DNA of 38,861 nt, taken from a virus. The position numbers and the translations under genes are program-made. The DNA is taken from positions 1-38,861 of the IMG/VR virus record IMGVR_UViG_3300032668_001109; one strand, written 5' to 3'. Positions within the stretch are counted from its first letter, which is position 1. Each line of letters begins with the position of its first letter. The notes beneath the pieces are model-generated. The model saw only the letters and a program-made list of their open reading frames with translations. It searched no databases and was not told where the DNA came from. Below, piece by piece: positions 29,543-36,173 of the stretch.

Positions 29543-29905
29543 TTACATATTTTTCATAGCTTTTTGAGTAGCTCGGTTTGCCATTTTACTCACTTCGCTT
29601 TCGCCTTCACCGCCTTCATGACCTTTTGGATCCATAGTGGCTGTGTTAAGTGTAATCCCATCAGGACCGTAACGATGTACTAGAGTGTGGAGTGTTTGAC
29701 TATCCTGTTGTGCTACTGGATCTTGTTGATTAGTAGGTTCAAAACGAGCTTTGAATCTAGCATAGTCTAGTTGGGGAGCACCGTATTTTCGACCAATTTC
29801 GTTAACGGCGTCCCAACTAATTGTTTCTGTATTGCCTTGGCGATCTGCGTTGGCTTTTAGATCCGATAGCGTTTGATGTAACGGATCTAACGTTTCACTA
29901 ATTAT
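29543..29905 (-). CDS. Start-less -1 frame extension of the prohead-core-like gene
   Basis: An open frame of 120 codons, from ATA at 29905 to TAA, with sound amino-acid composition (ISETLDPLHQTLSDLKANAD, then EIGRKYGAPQLDYARFKARF, and GHEGGEGESEVSKMANRATQ). It has no ATG, GTG or TTG near its head. It connects to the upstream gene exactly by one slip back on the A10 run, replacing the stop. The product would be about 464 residues. One extra A in the run would fuse them directly, so an assembly or sequencing error is the main alternative. No other gene covers this 360-nt stretch. Confidence 0.65.
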   Translation of the reverse strand: MISETLDPLHQTLSDLKANADRQGNTETISWDAVNEIGRKYGAPQLDYARFKARFEPTNQQDPVAQQDSQTLHTLVHRYGPDGITLNTATMDPKGHEGGEGESEVSKMANRATQKAMKNM

Positions 29906-29915
29906 TTTTTTTTTG
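29857..29915 (-). promoter_or_regulatory. Candidate -1 frameshift signal: A10 run, 14-nt spacer, 9-bp stem-loop
   Basis: A10 (29905-29914) offers A_AAA_AAA in frame just before the TAA stop. After 14 nt comes a perfect 9-bp stem TTAGATCCG / CGGATCTAA with a 16-nt loop (29857-29890). This is the standard slippery-site-plus-structure layout, with a somewhat long spacer. Confidence 0.6.
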
Positions 29916-30936
29916 ATGCGGCTAACAACTGACCTAAACGACGACTGTAATCGATGCTTTCACGTTTCATACGTCCTTCGTCACTGCCTGGCATTGGGCC
30001 TGCTTCTGGAGCACCTTCTTCGCCACCTGGCATTGGAGGCATATCGCCGCCCATGTCTGGAGCACCTTCCTCACCGCCTGGCATTGGAGGCATATCGCCA
30101 CCTGCATCTGAACCCATTGTGTCTGCTTGTTTGCCTGATACTAGAGCAAAGCCTTGATTTAAACCACGACGTGCCTGTTCTAAACTTTGACTTACACTTT
30201 CTAAAGCTGGTTTAACTGCTTGTTCATATTTTTGTGCGACATCGCTGCCAAAATTGTCTCCTATGGAGTCTAATAGTTCTAAAAGCTGTTCAGCTTTCAT
30301 TTGAGCAACATCATCATACCAGCCAGTTATACGATCGATCATATCCTTGGTTGCCATAATGGCTTCGGCCTTGTCTTCTTCGCCTTCTAGCAATACATAG
30401 CTAGCTTGTGATTCACTTAGATCATAACGTGTTAATAATTCTGCCTTTAATTCATTAGCATCACTTTCACCTAGATCAATTCTGTTTAATGCGTTGTCAA
30501 TCCAACTAGTTGGAACTGAAAGTGCCTGTGCTCTTTCGCGGAAAGTTGCATTAACATAGTTTTCTTCTACTGGCTTTTCTTTCTTCTTGAATGGATTATT
30601 TTTCATGCCTTTCTTTACAGTATCGGCTTTTTTATCTGACATTTTTTTATCGTATTCTTGAGTTTCATCGGAGCCTTCGCTTACTTCACGCTCTAACATT
30701 GCCTGATTAACACAGTCTAACATTAGACGTGTTTTTTGATATTCTGGGCTTTCAGTCACGCTGTCGAAACTCTCGCCAAGTTCAAACTGACTCATTTTTG
30801 TGCGAAGTTTATTCTGCACATCACTTAACTGTTCCATAGTGAACTGTTCTAAGTTTAATTTATAGCCAAACTTCTTTGCTAGGCTTTCATTCAGCGTTTT
30901 AGCTGTGATTGGTTTCGATAGTTCTCTTAATTGCAT
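29902..30936 (-). CDS. Prohead core/scaffold-like protein
   Basis: A 344-residue acidic, helical protein starting MQLRELSKPITAKTLNESLAKK. It holds several T4 prohead-protease-type sites (L-x-E before Ser): TLNES, ELGES, DLGES and DLSES. It has a basic patch (KNNPFKKKEKP), a long coiled segment (QKYEQAVKPALESVSQSLEQ) and a duplicated acidic GGDMPPMPGGEEGAP linker near the C-terminus. This is what a cleaved core or internal head protein should look like, but sequence identity to gp22 or others is not claimed. It is preceded by the strongest late promoter here and ends in an A10 run with a -1 extension. Confidence 0.65.
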   Translation of the reverse strand: MQLRELSKPITAKTLNESLAKKFGYKLNLEQFTMEQLSDVQNKLRTKMSQFELGESFDSVTESPEYQKTRLMLDCVNQAMLEREVSEGSDETQEYDKKMSDKKADTVKKGMKNNPFKKKEKPVEENYVNATFRERAQALSVPTSWIDNALNRIDLGESDANELKAELLTRYDLSESQASYVLLEGEEDKAEAIMATKDMIDRITGWYDDVAQMKAEQLLELLDSIGDNFGSDVAQKYEQAVKPALESVSQSLEQARRGLNQGFALVSGKQADTMGSDAGGDMPPMPGGEEGAPDMGGDMPPMPGGEEGAPEAGPMPGSDEGRMKRESIDYSRRLGQLLAASKKK

Positions 30937-30964
30937 GGTGGTATCCCTAAGCTGTTTCTTCTAG

Positions 30965-30972
30965 TATTTATA
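30965..30972 (-). promoter_or_regulatory. Strong T4-like late promoter (TATAAATACTAG)
   Basis: TATAAATA on the minus strand followed by CTAG, 28 nt from the ATG at 30936. It is nearly identical to the T4 late consensus and overlaps the stop of the upstream gene. Confidence 0.8.
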
Positions 30973-31426
30973 CAAAACTCCACGTAAACATCTTGGAAAT
31001 TTCTTCCTTGTAATGTTCCGCTAGAAATTCTGTGTGCTCTAATTTATTTAAAAGGATTAAGTATCTGTCAAAATCCTTTGCTGTCTTAATGTTTTTACGG
31101 TAAATTTGTGTATCGCAGAAGTGAGCCCAGTAACGAGTATCCAACTGCTTAACTTCATGGAATTTATCCAAATGGGCAATGTCATAATACTTGGCCGCCA
31201 TTAGGGCACAAGTTTTTAGATAGTACTGGTTTACTTCATCGTGTGTATGACGATTATATAACCCCCAGTTACCCAGCTTGTTTTCTTTGATATAATAATC
31301 TTTGTACACTATGCCGCCGTTAGGTTGTACACTAATGGGCAGTGATTTTTTTAAGTCTTGTTCAAAGTGTTGTGCTAAGTCTTTGATTAACTTTTCTTTG
31401 GGTTTTTTAGTCTTGGTATTTTTCAT
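30968..31426 (-). CDS. Hypothetical phage protein (152 aa)
   Basis: A 152-residue soluble protein starting MKNTKTKKPKEKLIKDL, with the segments SVQPNGGIVYKDYYIKENKLG and THDEVNQYYLKTCALMAAKYYD. The ATG at 31426 is chosen; the longer form uses TTG. It overlaps the 69-residue gene by 20 nt. No family recognised. Its place between two probable head-protein genes suggests a role in head assembly, which is inference. Confidence 0.65.
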   Translation of the reverse strand: MKNTKTKKPKEKLIKDLAQHFEQDLKKSLPISVQPNGGIVYKDYYIKENKLGNWGLYNRHTHDEVNQYYLKTCALMAAKYYDIAHLDKFHEVKQLDTRYWAHFCDTQIYRKNIKTAKDFDRYLILLNKLEHTEFLAEHYKEEISKMFTWSFV

Positions 31427-31616
31427 TTGCAACTACTGTAGGGTTTTCCATTCCAATCTTAGTTACAAGACTTTTACGAATCATATACTGAATCTTGAAT
31501 TGATCGTGCTCGCTAAGACTAGCTAGTTTAACAGGTTTTTTTAACTTTTGCAAGATCTGTTCTTCTTCAATGGTCATGAAGATTTTGAAATCTGAAATCA
31601 ATTCGTTTATTTTCAT
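31407..31616 (-). CDS. Hypothetical protein (69 aa)
   Basis: A 69-residue helical protein (MKINELISDFKIFMTIEEEQILQKL). The start at 31616 overlaps the upstream stop (ATGA), and the longer in-frame version overlaps that gene. MKINELISD resembles the leader of other proteins here but lacks the Glu at the expected cleavage point. No family recognised. Confidence 0.65.
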   Translation of the reverse strand: MKINELISDFKIFMTIEEEQILQKLKKPVKLASLSEHDQFKIQYMIRKSLVTKIGMENPTVVANEKYQD

Positions 31617-32569
31617 TTGATGCCAGCGATCGTAAGCCATTTATATAGCTCATCGGTTTCTTTTAATTTTTTATTCTGAGCAACAGGACTGCGTTGTCCT
31701 GAATCTGCACCGTTGCGATTGGCTTTTTCATAAGCTCTATCTTTAACTTGCTTGATAAAATTGTCAGTTGCATCGCCGCCCACATCACCGCCGCCTTGGG
31801 CGATTGTGTCTTTGTGTTTGCCTTCGTGGAAGCTAGGATTCTTTTGTTGGAATTTAGCAGGATCTGTTTCTGGACCCATTGGTTGTCCTTGTCCAGGTTG
31901 TGGAACACCTTGATCATTGTTGATTCGATTTAATAGATCGTCGATACGATGTTGTACTAGCTCTTGTTTGCCAGCCCAACGTGGGTCTGTTTTAAGTGCC
32001 GCTAGTTTTCTATAGTAGTCTCCAGCAGGACTCTTTTCTTTGGCAAGTTCTTCTTCAGTAGTACCAAAGAAACCTTCTTCCATAGGACCATACTGTCTCG
32101 ATTGATTGCCGCCACTACTACCATCACTACTGCCACTAGCACTTACATTGTTGTTAGAACCGCCTGGTGCCTGACCGCCAACACTAATTTTACCTTGGTC
32201 TGCTAATGCTTTAATTTGTGATGCCGCATTTTGATCTACGGCTGTCATTACAGTCTGCCCTTGTTGGTTTGTAAGATTAGCTGTGGTGCCTTGTTTAATT
32301 TGTAATGGACCATCTTCTGCTAGGTCATGAGCCATGTTAGGATGTTGCATCATGACTTCATCTATTGTAAGTTTTTGATCGACATCGTGAGCAGGATAGA
32401 TAGTCATGTATTCTGGATTATGCATGTGTTTGGCTTTGTGCAACCAAACTTTACATTCTTCTGCTGGCATAGGTTTAGAACGATGCATCTGACCGCTTTC
32501 GTCTACCATGGCAAAACGATACAGTTGTCCAGGATGTCCATGATTCTCTTTGATGTCATTAATTTTCAT
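31613..32569 (-). CDS. Putative internal head protein
   Basis: A 318-residue hydrophilic protein starting MKINDIKENHGHPGQLYRF. After a compact N-terminal domain it has a low-complexity GGSNNNVSASGSSDGSSGG linker and acidic/Gln-rich stretches. The leader (MKINDIKE, then Asn) resembles the targeting peptides of other proteins here. A GGAG ribosome binding site lies 6 nt upstream. It overlaps the nucleotidyltransferase by 11 nt. No family recognised; a packaged protein is inferred from the leader. Confidence 0.6.
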   Translation of the reverse strand: MKINDIKENHGHPGQLYRFAMVDESGQMHRSKPMPAEECKVWLHKAKHMHNPEYMTIYPAHDVDQKLTIDEVMMQHPNMAHDLAEDGPLQIKQGTTANLTNQQGQTVMTAVDQNAASQIKALADQGKISVGGQAPGGSNNNVSASGSSDGSSGGNQSRQYGPMEEGFFGTTEEELAKEKSPAGDYYRKLAALKTDPRWAGKQELVQHRIDDLLNRINNDQGVPQPGQGQPMGPETDPAKFQQKNPSFHEGKHKDTIAQGGGDVGGDATDNFIKQVKDRAYEKANRNGADSGQRSPVAQNKKLKETDELYKWLTIAGIK

Positions 32570-33245
32570 TGTGTTCTCCGAGGCTTAATTCAGCACTCTC
32601 TAGTTTATGTATGTATTTACGCAATTTTTCAATTTGTCCTCTAGCTCTGAGCAACTTAAATGCTAAGTTTTCTACGCTTTGCTCGCCACCTGTTTCTAGT
32701 CCAGCCTTGCGTAAGCGTTTAAGATCTTCCATGGCTTGTTTACATTTGTCTAATTTTCCACTACGTATGGCTCTGTTAATTTTACCAGCGTAATTACGTG
32801 CCTTGCTCTTGACATCTTTGGGATCTGTTGTAGGTTCTACATGTTCAGGTTCGCTGATCCACTTGTCGTCTAGTACGCTATAGATACCTGCACTATGGTG
32901 AACTTGGCTGGCAGGTTGTACATACAATTCTACAGGTATGCCCTGTATTTTTAAATCGTATGTATTGTTGTATTGACTTTTTTCAGCTGTGTATAATTCA
33001 CTGCTGTTGACCACTAGATGTAAATCTATGTCGCTGTATTCACTATAATTATATCCAGCACTGGATCCACTTAAGGTAACATCTTTTAATTTTAATTGTG
33101 GAACTTCAAGATAATCTATAAAATGTTTGGCTATCTTGATCAGCTGATGACGTACTTCTTTGCGTAGATGATTATTGTCCCATAGCTTAGGGTTAAGCAC
33201 ATGGTGATGAGGATTAGGATCGATGTATAGTTCTTGAAACTGCAT
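32559..33245 (-). CDS. Nucleotidyltransferase-superfamily protein
   Basis: A 228-residue protein with the Pol-beta-type motif LSGSSAGYNYSEYSDIDLHLVV (Gly-Ser, then Asp-x-Asp about ten residues on) near residue 60, and the third carboxylate probably in the GIPVELYV strand. The C-terminal 90 residues are Lys/Arg-rich helices. It would transfer a nucleotide to an RNA, protein or small molecule; target unknown. It starts MQFQELYIDPNPHHHV, within a 7-bp hairpin that includes the ATG. No ribosome binding site is seen, so expression may depend on that structure or on leaderless initiation. Confidence 0.78.
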   Translation of the reverse strand: MQFQELYIDPNPHHHVLNPKLWDNNHLRKEVRHQLIKIAKHFIDYLEVPQLKLKDVTLSGSSAGYNYSEYSDIDLHLVVNSSELYTAEKSQYNNTYDLKIQGIPVELYVQPASQVHHSAGIYSVLDDKWISEPEHVEPTTDPKDVKSKARNYAGKINRAIRSGKLDKCKQAMEDLKRLRKAGLETGGEQSVENLAFKLLRARGQIEKLRKYIHKLESAELSLGEHNEN

Positions 33246-33262
33246 TCAGTATTTAACTGAAT
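33244..33262 (-). promoter_or_regulatory. Perfect 7-bp hairpin with TTAAATA loop at a start codon
   Basis: ATTCAGT-TAAAT-ACTGAAT on the minus strand. The ATG (33245) starts in the last bases of the 3' arm and the loop contains a late-box-like TTAAATA. +1 from that box would fall at the start codon. Confidence 0.4.
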
Positions 33263-33663
33263 TACAAGCCTATGAACTTTAATATAGTTGGAAGATTGAT
33301 CATGTTTAGCCAACCTGCACCTGCTACAAATGCCAGGACAGCCATGCCATACATCATTACTTTACTTTTGAGCGTTTGTAGTTCAGAAATCTTGTCAGCT
33401 AATTCTTGATGCTGATTAGTTTGAATTACATGCAATTCATCAGCATGTTTATAGTATTTGTCTGCATTTTGCCAATAAGCTGACTGCATGGTTTTTAATT
33501 CTTCCATAACAGTATCGCGAGTGCGATCTAAGCAGTCGTGCATGTCTTTAATGTCGTCTTTAACTTCACCAAGTTTTTCGTTGATGTTTTCAACTTTAGT
33601 TTCTAATATTCCTACACGCTCGGGTAGTTCTGCTAATTGTGCTTGTGCTAATTTTGTGGCCAT
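33262..33663 (-). CDS. Coiled-coil protein with C-terminal membrane span
   Basis: A 133-residue protein: a coiled coil with ERVGILETKVENINEKLGEVKDDIK heptads over residues about 10-100, then a single span (VMMYGMAVLAFVAGAGWLNMI). Tail-anchored topology is inferred. The start at 33663 uses AGAG; the longer form uses TTG. It follows a 138-nt leader with its own promoter. Confidence 0.7.
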   Translation of the reverse strand: MATKLAQAQLAELPERVGILETKVENINEKLGEVKDDIKDMHDCLDRTRDTVMEELKTMQSAYWQNADKYYKHADELHVIQTNQHQELADKISELQTLKSKVMMYGMAVLAFVAGAGWLNMINLPTILKFIGL

Positions 33664-33801
33664 CTCTAGGCTCTCCAATGTTGTAAGTCAAGTGCTCGCT
33701 CCGAGCCATGTGCCTATTGTATGATTGGTAATGTGCCTATATATAGATATTTTGCCTACAACTATATTTAATGAACTAGTCGATTATATTATACTGTCAG
33801 T
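33664..33801 (-). promoter_or_regulatory. Promoter and structured leader of the coiled-coil gene
   Basis: TATAAT at 33788-33793 lies in the same 14-bp core (TGACAGTATAATAT) as the promoter at 17325; its -35 is poor. A TTAAATAT late-like box lies at 33764-33771. The leader has a GTTGTA/TACAAC outer repeat, a GCTCG/CGAGC hairpin and two copies of ATGTGCCTAT. No gene is seen in this stretch. Confidence 0.5.
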
Positions 33802-34203
33802 TTATTTAAGATAAAACACTATATTTTTGCCAGGATCTTCGGGGTTGAAAACTGCATACTGTTGTGTCATATCCTCATTCAGTCCGCTGATATAAGGTAC
33901 TAGTCTGAAATCTTCAATCAATCCAGCAACAGGATCTCCGTTGACTTCAAACAAACTATCTCGCTCTGTATAAAAATCAAAACGCCATACCCTTAATATC
34001 ATATCTGTATCAAAGCCCACTACACGACCCCTAACTTCAATCATTTCAGGTCCTTGATTATAGGTCACATTGGCACGTATACCTAATGTTTGCAGTACCG
34101 TTTGAAAGTTTTGTTCTCTCCAACGATCTGCTTCCCGACCAGGTTCCGATTTATGTTGCCCTGTATGTGTGATATCGACTAGGGTATAGAGTTTATATTC
34201 CAT
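33802..34203 (-). CDS. Conserved phage protein (YTLVDITHTGQ type)
   Basis: A 133-residue protein (KLYTLVDITHTGQH, REQNFQTVLQTLGIRANVTYNQGP, then RDSLFEVNGDPVAGLIEDFRLVPYI). The opening and the RxQNFxTxxQTxGIRAN pattern match a conserved protein of T4-like aquatic phages of unknown role; I recall it from memory, without a search. No ribosome binding site stands out. It lies 9 nt after the 90-residue gene. Confidence 0.7.
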   Translation of the reverse strand: MEYKLYTLVDITHTGQHKSEPGREADRWREQNFQTVLQTLGIRANVTYNQGPEMIEVRGRVVGFDTDMILRVWRFDFYTERDSLFEVNGDPVAGLIEDFRLVPYISGLNEDMTQQYAVFNPEDPGKNIVFYLK

Positions 34204-34212
34204 TAATTACTT

Positions 34213-34485
34213 TCAAGCTGATGGTAATTCTGATTTCTTTACAAAGTTAGGATAATTTTTAATGTATTCGCCAAAACATGGATAGTTGGTATCATGTGTA
34301 TATCCAGCTAATCCGTATTGTGCCAAAATAGGTACCATTGATTCAAGATCATCTGTGGCTACAGTACCAGCACCTTGTGTACCTTCTGGGCCCATCAAAT
34401 AATATTGATATCTTGGTTTTTGTCCGCCGCCCGGAATAGCCACTGTGGCCTTGGCAAACGCTTCTTTAATTTCATCTAGTGTCAT
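34213..34485 (-). CDS. Hypothetical protein (90 aa)
   Basis: A 90-residue protein (MTLDEIKEAFAKATVAIPGGGQKPRYQYYLMGP, then YTHDTNYPCFGEYIKNYP). The ribosome binding site is CAGGAG 7 nt upstream of the ATG at 34485; the upstream M is read from the terminator region and rejected. No family recognised. It may be expressed only by read-through of the terminator at 34526. Confidence 0.65.
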   Translation of the reverse strand: MTLDEIKEAFAKATVAIPGGGQKPRYQYYLMGPEGTQGAGTVATDDLESMVPILAQYGLAGYTHDTNYPCFGEYIKNYPNFVKKSELPSA

Positions 34486-34525
34486 TTTTAACTCCTGTGT
34501 TAAACTATGTCTATATTTAACAGAG

Positions 34526-34555
34526 ATAAAAAAGCCCACTTATAAAAGTGGGCTT
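34526..34555 (-). terminator. Strong intrinsic terminator
   Basis: A 10-bp perfect stem AAGCCCACTT / AAGTGGGCTT with a 4-nt loop and TTTTTTA on the minus strand. It closes the gene at 34594. Confidence 0.85.
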
Positions 34556-34593
34556 AGTCTTCCCATCCCGAACAGGAAAAAACTATTGAGCTA

Positions 34594-35349
34594 TTAAGCT
34601 GTTAATAGTGTTGCCGCTACTGAAGCACCTTGCATTGTCAACTGAGTTAGAGCAACTGTTGGAGCTGAATTAACTGCAACTGTTGTTGTACCAATTGGAG
34701 TTGTACCAGTTGTTGTACCTTGCAATGTTGCTACTGTAGCCAAGTTGTTAGCCAATTGAGCAACAATGATGTCAAATGTAGCTAAAACTGGGTATGCACT
34801 AGCTGTACCACCAAATACTTCAGTGTTACCTTGACCAGTTAATGCTGATGTGCTTCCACCAGCTGAGTTAGCTGTATCAATTGCGATACCAACTACGAAA
34901 GCTGATGAAAACTGAGAAACACCAGTTTGGTATGTGTTTGAACCAAATGAACTTGTTGAGTATGGTGAACCAACAAAGTAAATTTCAGCGTATTGTTGGA
35001 TTGTACGAACAGCAACTGAGAAGTAGCTGTTAGCATCTTGCCAAGGAACAACTGAACCAGTTGAAACTGTTACGTTAGAGTTAACATATGGTGAAGAACC
35101 ACTGTAAGCTGTTTGTTGAGCAAATGCAACACCTGGACCAAATACTGAGCTAGCTGAAATGTTGTCAGCATCTTGTGATTGTGTACCAGCGGCTGCCATT
35201 AAGTCTGGTGCGTTTGCGCCAGAAACAACAACTTTAACGAAAGCTAAGTTACGTGTACCGAAGTTACTGTATGTAATTCCGCCGTATGTGTCTTGTGATG
35301 TCATACGACCATAGTTGGCCGCGACGTATGTACCTAATAATGATGGCAT
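34594..35349 (-). CDS. Probable abundant virion protein
   Basis: A 251-residue protein rich in Ala, Ser, Thr, Gly and Val (ASSVFGPGVAFAQQTAYSG, then TGSVVPWQDANSYFSVAVRTIQQYAEIYFVG), with no signal peptide, charged stretches or motifs I can assign. It is its own unit: late promoter 35419, two leader hairpins, a strong ribosome binding site (TTAGGAGAA) and a terminator at 34526. Codon use is simpler than in its neighbours, as in an abundantly made structural protein. Head decoration, tail tube or appendage are all possible. Confidence 0.65.
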   Translation of the reverse strand: MPSLLGTYVAANYGRMTSQDTYGGITYSNFGTRNLAFVKVVVSGANAPDLMAAAGTQSQDADNISASSVFGPGVAFAQQTAYSGSSPYVNSNVTVSTGSVVPWQDANSYFSVAVRTIQQYAEIYFVGSPYSTSSFGSNTYQTGVSQFSSAFVVGIAIDTANSAGGSTSALTGQGNTEVFGGTASAYPVLATFDIIVAQLANNLATVATLQGTTTGTTPIGTTTVAVNSAPTVALTQLTMQGASVAATLLTA

Positions 35350-35374
35350 AATATTTCTCCTAATCTACCATTCT

Positions 35375-35408
35375 GTTCGCACTCTGCGAACGGCCTTTCT
35401 AAAAGACC
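35375..35408 (-). other. Two tandem 5' leader hairpins
   Basis: On the minus strand GGTCTTT-TAG-AAAGGCC (35392-35408) is followed without a gap by GTTCGCA-GAG-TGCGAAC (35375-35391). Both have 7-bp stems with 3-nt loops. They begin about 5 nt after the predicted +1 and could protect the mRNA from 5' decay. Confidence 0.6.
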
Positions 35409-35418
35409 TTTGTATAAT

Positions 35419-35426
35419 TATTTATA
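35419..35426 (-). promoter_or_regulatory. T4-like late promoter (TATAAATAATTATA)
   Basis: TATAAATA on the minus strand. +1 would be near 35413, giving a 64-nt leader. Confidence 0.75.
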
Positions 35427-35468
35427 GATTTTGGTAAAAAACGGGCTGATTAGGCTGAAATTGAGATT

Positions 35469-35726
35469 CTATTGAGAATCCTTGCCTTCTTGAATACGCT
35501 TGATCCCACGCTTGAATTTGGCAGGATCACTGCCTTTGATACTGTTAATAAAGCGACGTTCTAGCTCGGCGGCTGTTTCTACGTCATAATTTTCGCGAAT
35601 CATATCCAATAAGTTAATGGCACTTTGGATGATGTTTGAACCGCGGCTTTCGATAACTAAATCCGCATCACGGTTTAGTCCGATGTCGCTAAGTCCTTGT
35701 AAAATACTACGGGTGCTTTTTCGCAT
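35469..35726 (-). CDS. Conserved small phage protein
   Basis: An 85-residue protein (MRKSTRSILQGLSDIGLNRDADLVIESRGSNIIQSAINLLDMIRENYDVETAAELERRFINSIKGSDPAKFKRGI). The SRSILxxL...RDxxxxIESRGxxIIxSAINLL...NSIKxxDxxKFxRGIR pattern is recalled from T4-like phages, with role unknown. It ends in TAG; reading through would add 15 residues before TAA. A late promoter box lies 20 nt upstream, partly inside a CTAT/ATAG hairpin. Confidence 0.75.
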   Translation of the reverse strand: MRKSTRSILQGLSDIGLNRDADLVIESRGSNIIQSAINLLDMIRENYDVETAAELERRFINSIKGSDPAKFKRGIKRIQEGKDSQ

Positions 35727-35745
35727 TGTGTTTCTCTATTCAACG

Positions 35746-35753
35746 TATTTATA
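35746..35753 (-). promoter_or_regulatory. T4-like late promoter (TATAAATACG)
   Basis: TATAAATA on the minus strand, 20 nt before the ATG at 35726. A CTAT/ATAG repeat with flanking T/A pairs could place AGAG of the ribosome binding site in a weak hairpin. Confidence 0.7.
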
Positions 35754-35789
35754 GAATTTTACAGCCTCTTTACAATTAGATCAAATGTC

Positions 35790-35818
35790 TTGATTAATAT
35801 CATGGTTTCTACTAATAT
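35790..35818 (+). promoter_or_regulatory. Sigma70-type promoter for the plus-strand cluster
   Basis: TTGATT (35790-35795), a 17-bp spacer and TAATAT (35813-35818). It is the likely early promoter for the plus-strand genes beginning at 35891, with a 15-bp inverted repeat laid over its spacer and start region. Confidence 0.7.
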
Positions 35819-35845
35819 GCTAAATATATAAGTAGAAACCATGAT
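35799..35845. promoter_or_regulatory. Perfect 15-bp inverted repeat over the divergent promoter
   Basis: ATCATGGTTTCTACT and AGTAGAAACCATGAT (35799-35813, 35831-35845), separated by 17 bp. The left arm occupies the spacer between -35 and -10, and the right arm starts about 12 nt after the -10. A repressor operator or a transcript-end hairpin are both possible. The rest of the gap between divergent genes (35727-35890) holds only these elements. Confidence 0.65.
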
Positions 35846-35890
35846 AAAGTTCTACTTATTTTTACACATACACTTTAAAAGGAACACAAA

Positions 35891-36076
35891 ATGTTAAACA
35901 CCATATCAAACTGGGTCAAAAACCTAGAAAATTCATTCAGTAAACCACAAACTTACGGTAGTGGGCTAGAGTACTACATTGTTAAAAACAACCCACAAAA
36001 CGCCGCAGATGTAGATCGTCTAACCAAAGAATACGAAACTAATAGAAACACATTCTATTGGGCAAGGGGGCTTTAA
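35891..36076 (+). CDS. Small hypothetical protein, possibly DUF3563-like
   Basis: A 61-residue protein (SNWVKNLENSFSKPQTYGSGLEYYIVKNNPQNAADVDRLTKEYE). The LExYI...NPQNAADVxxLxxEYE tail recalls small betaproteobacterial DUF3563-type proteins, though I am unsure. Ribosome binding site AAAGGAAC. First gene of the plus-strand cluster, 2 nt before the 30-residue gene. Confidence 0.6.
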   Translation: MLNTISNWVKNLENSFSKPQTYGSGLEYYIVKNNPQNAADVDRLTKEYETNRNTFYWARGL

Positions 36077-36077
36077 A

Positions 36078-36170
36078 ATGCGACAATTTCTTAAAGACTT
36101 CTATGAAATTATCAAAGCAGTACAACAAGCTCGTGCCGAAGCTGTACTCAAAGGTCAACACTGGATTTAA
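36078..36170 (+). CDS. Very small basic protein (30 aa)
   Basis: A 30-residue frame (MRQFLKDFYEIIKAVQQARAEAVLKG, ending QHWI) starting 2 nt after the previous stop. GGGGG at 36066-36070, about 8 nt upstream, may act as a G-rich ribosome binding site. Amphipathic helix. Coupled position and codon style support it; no family. Confidence 0.5.
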   Translation: MRQFLKDFYEIIKAVQQARAEAVLKGQHWI

Positions 36171-36173
36171 TCA

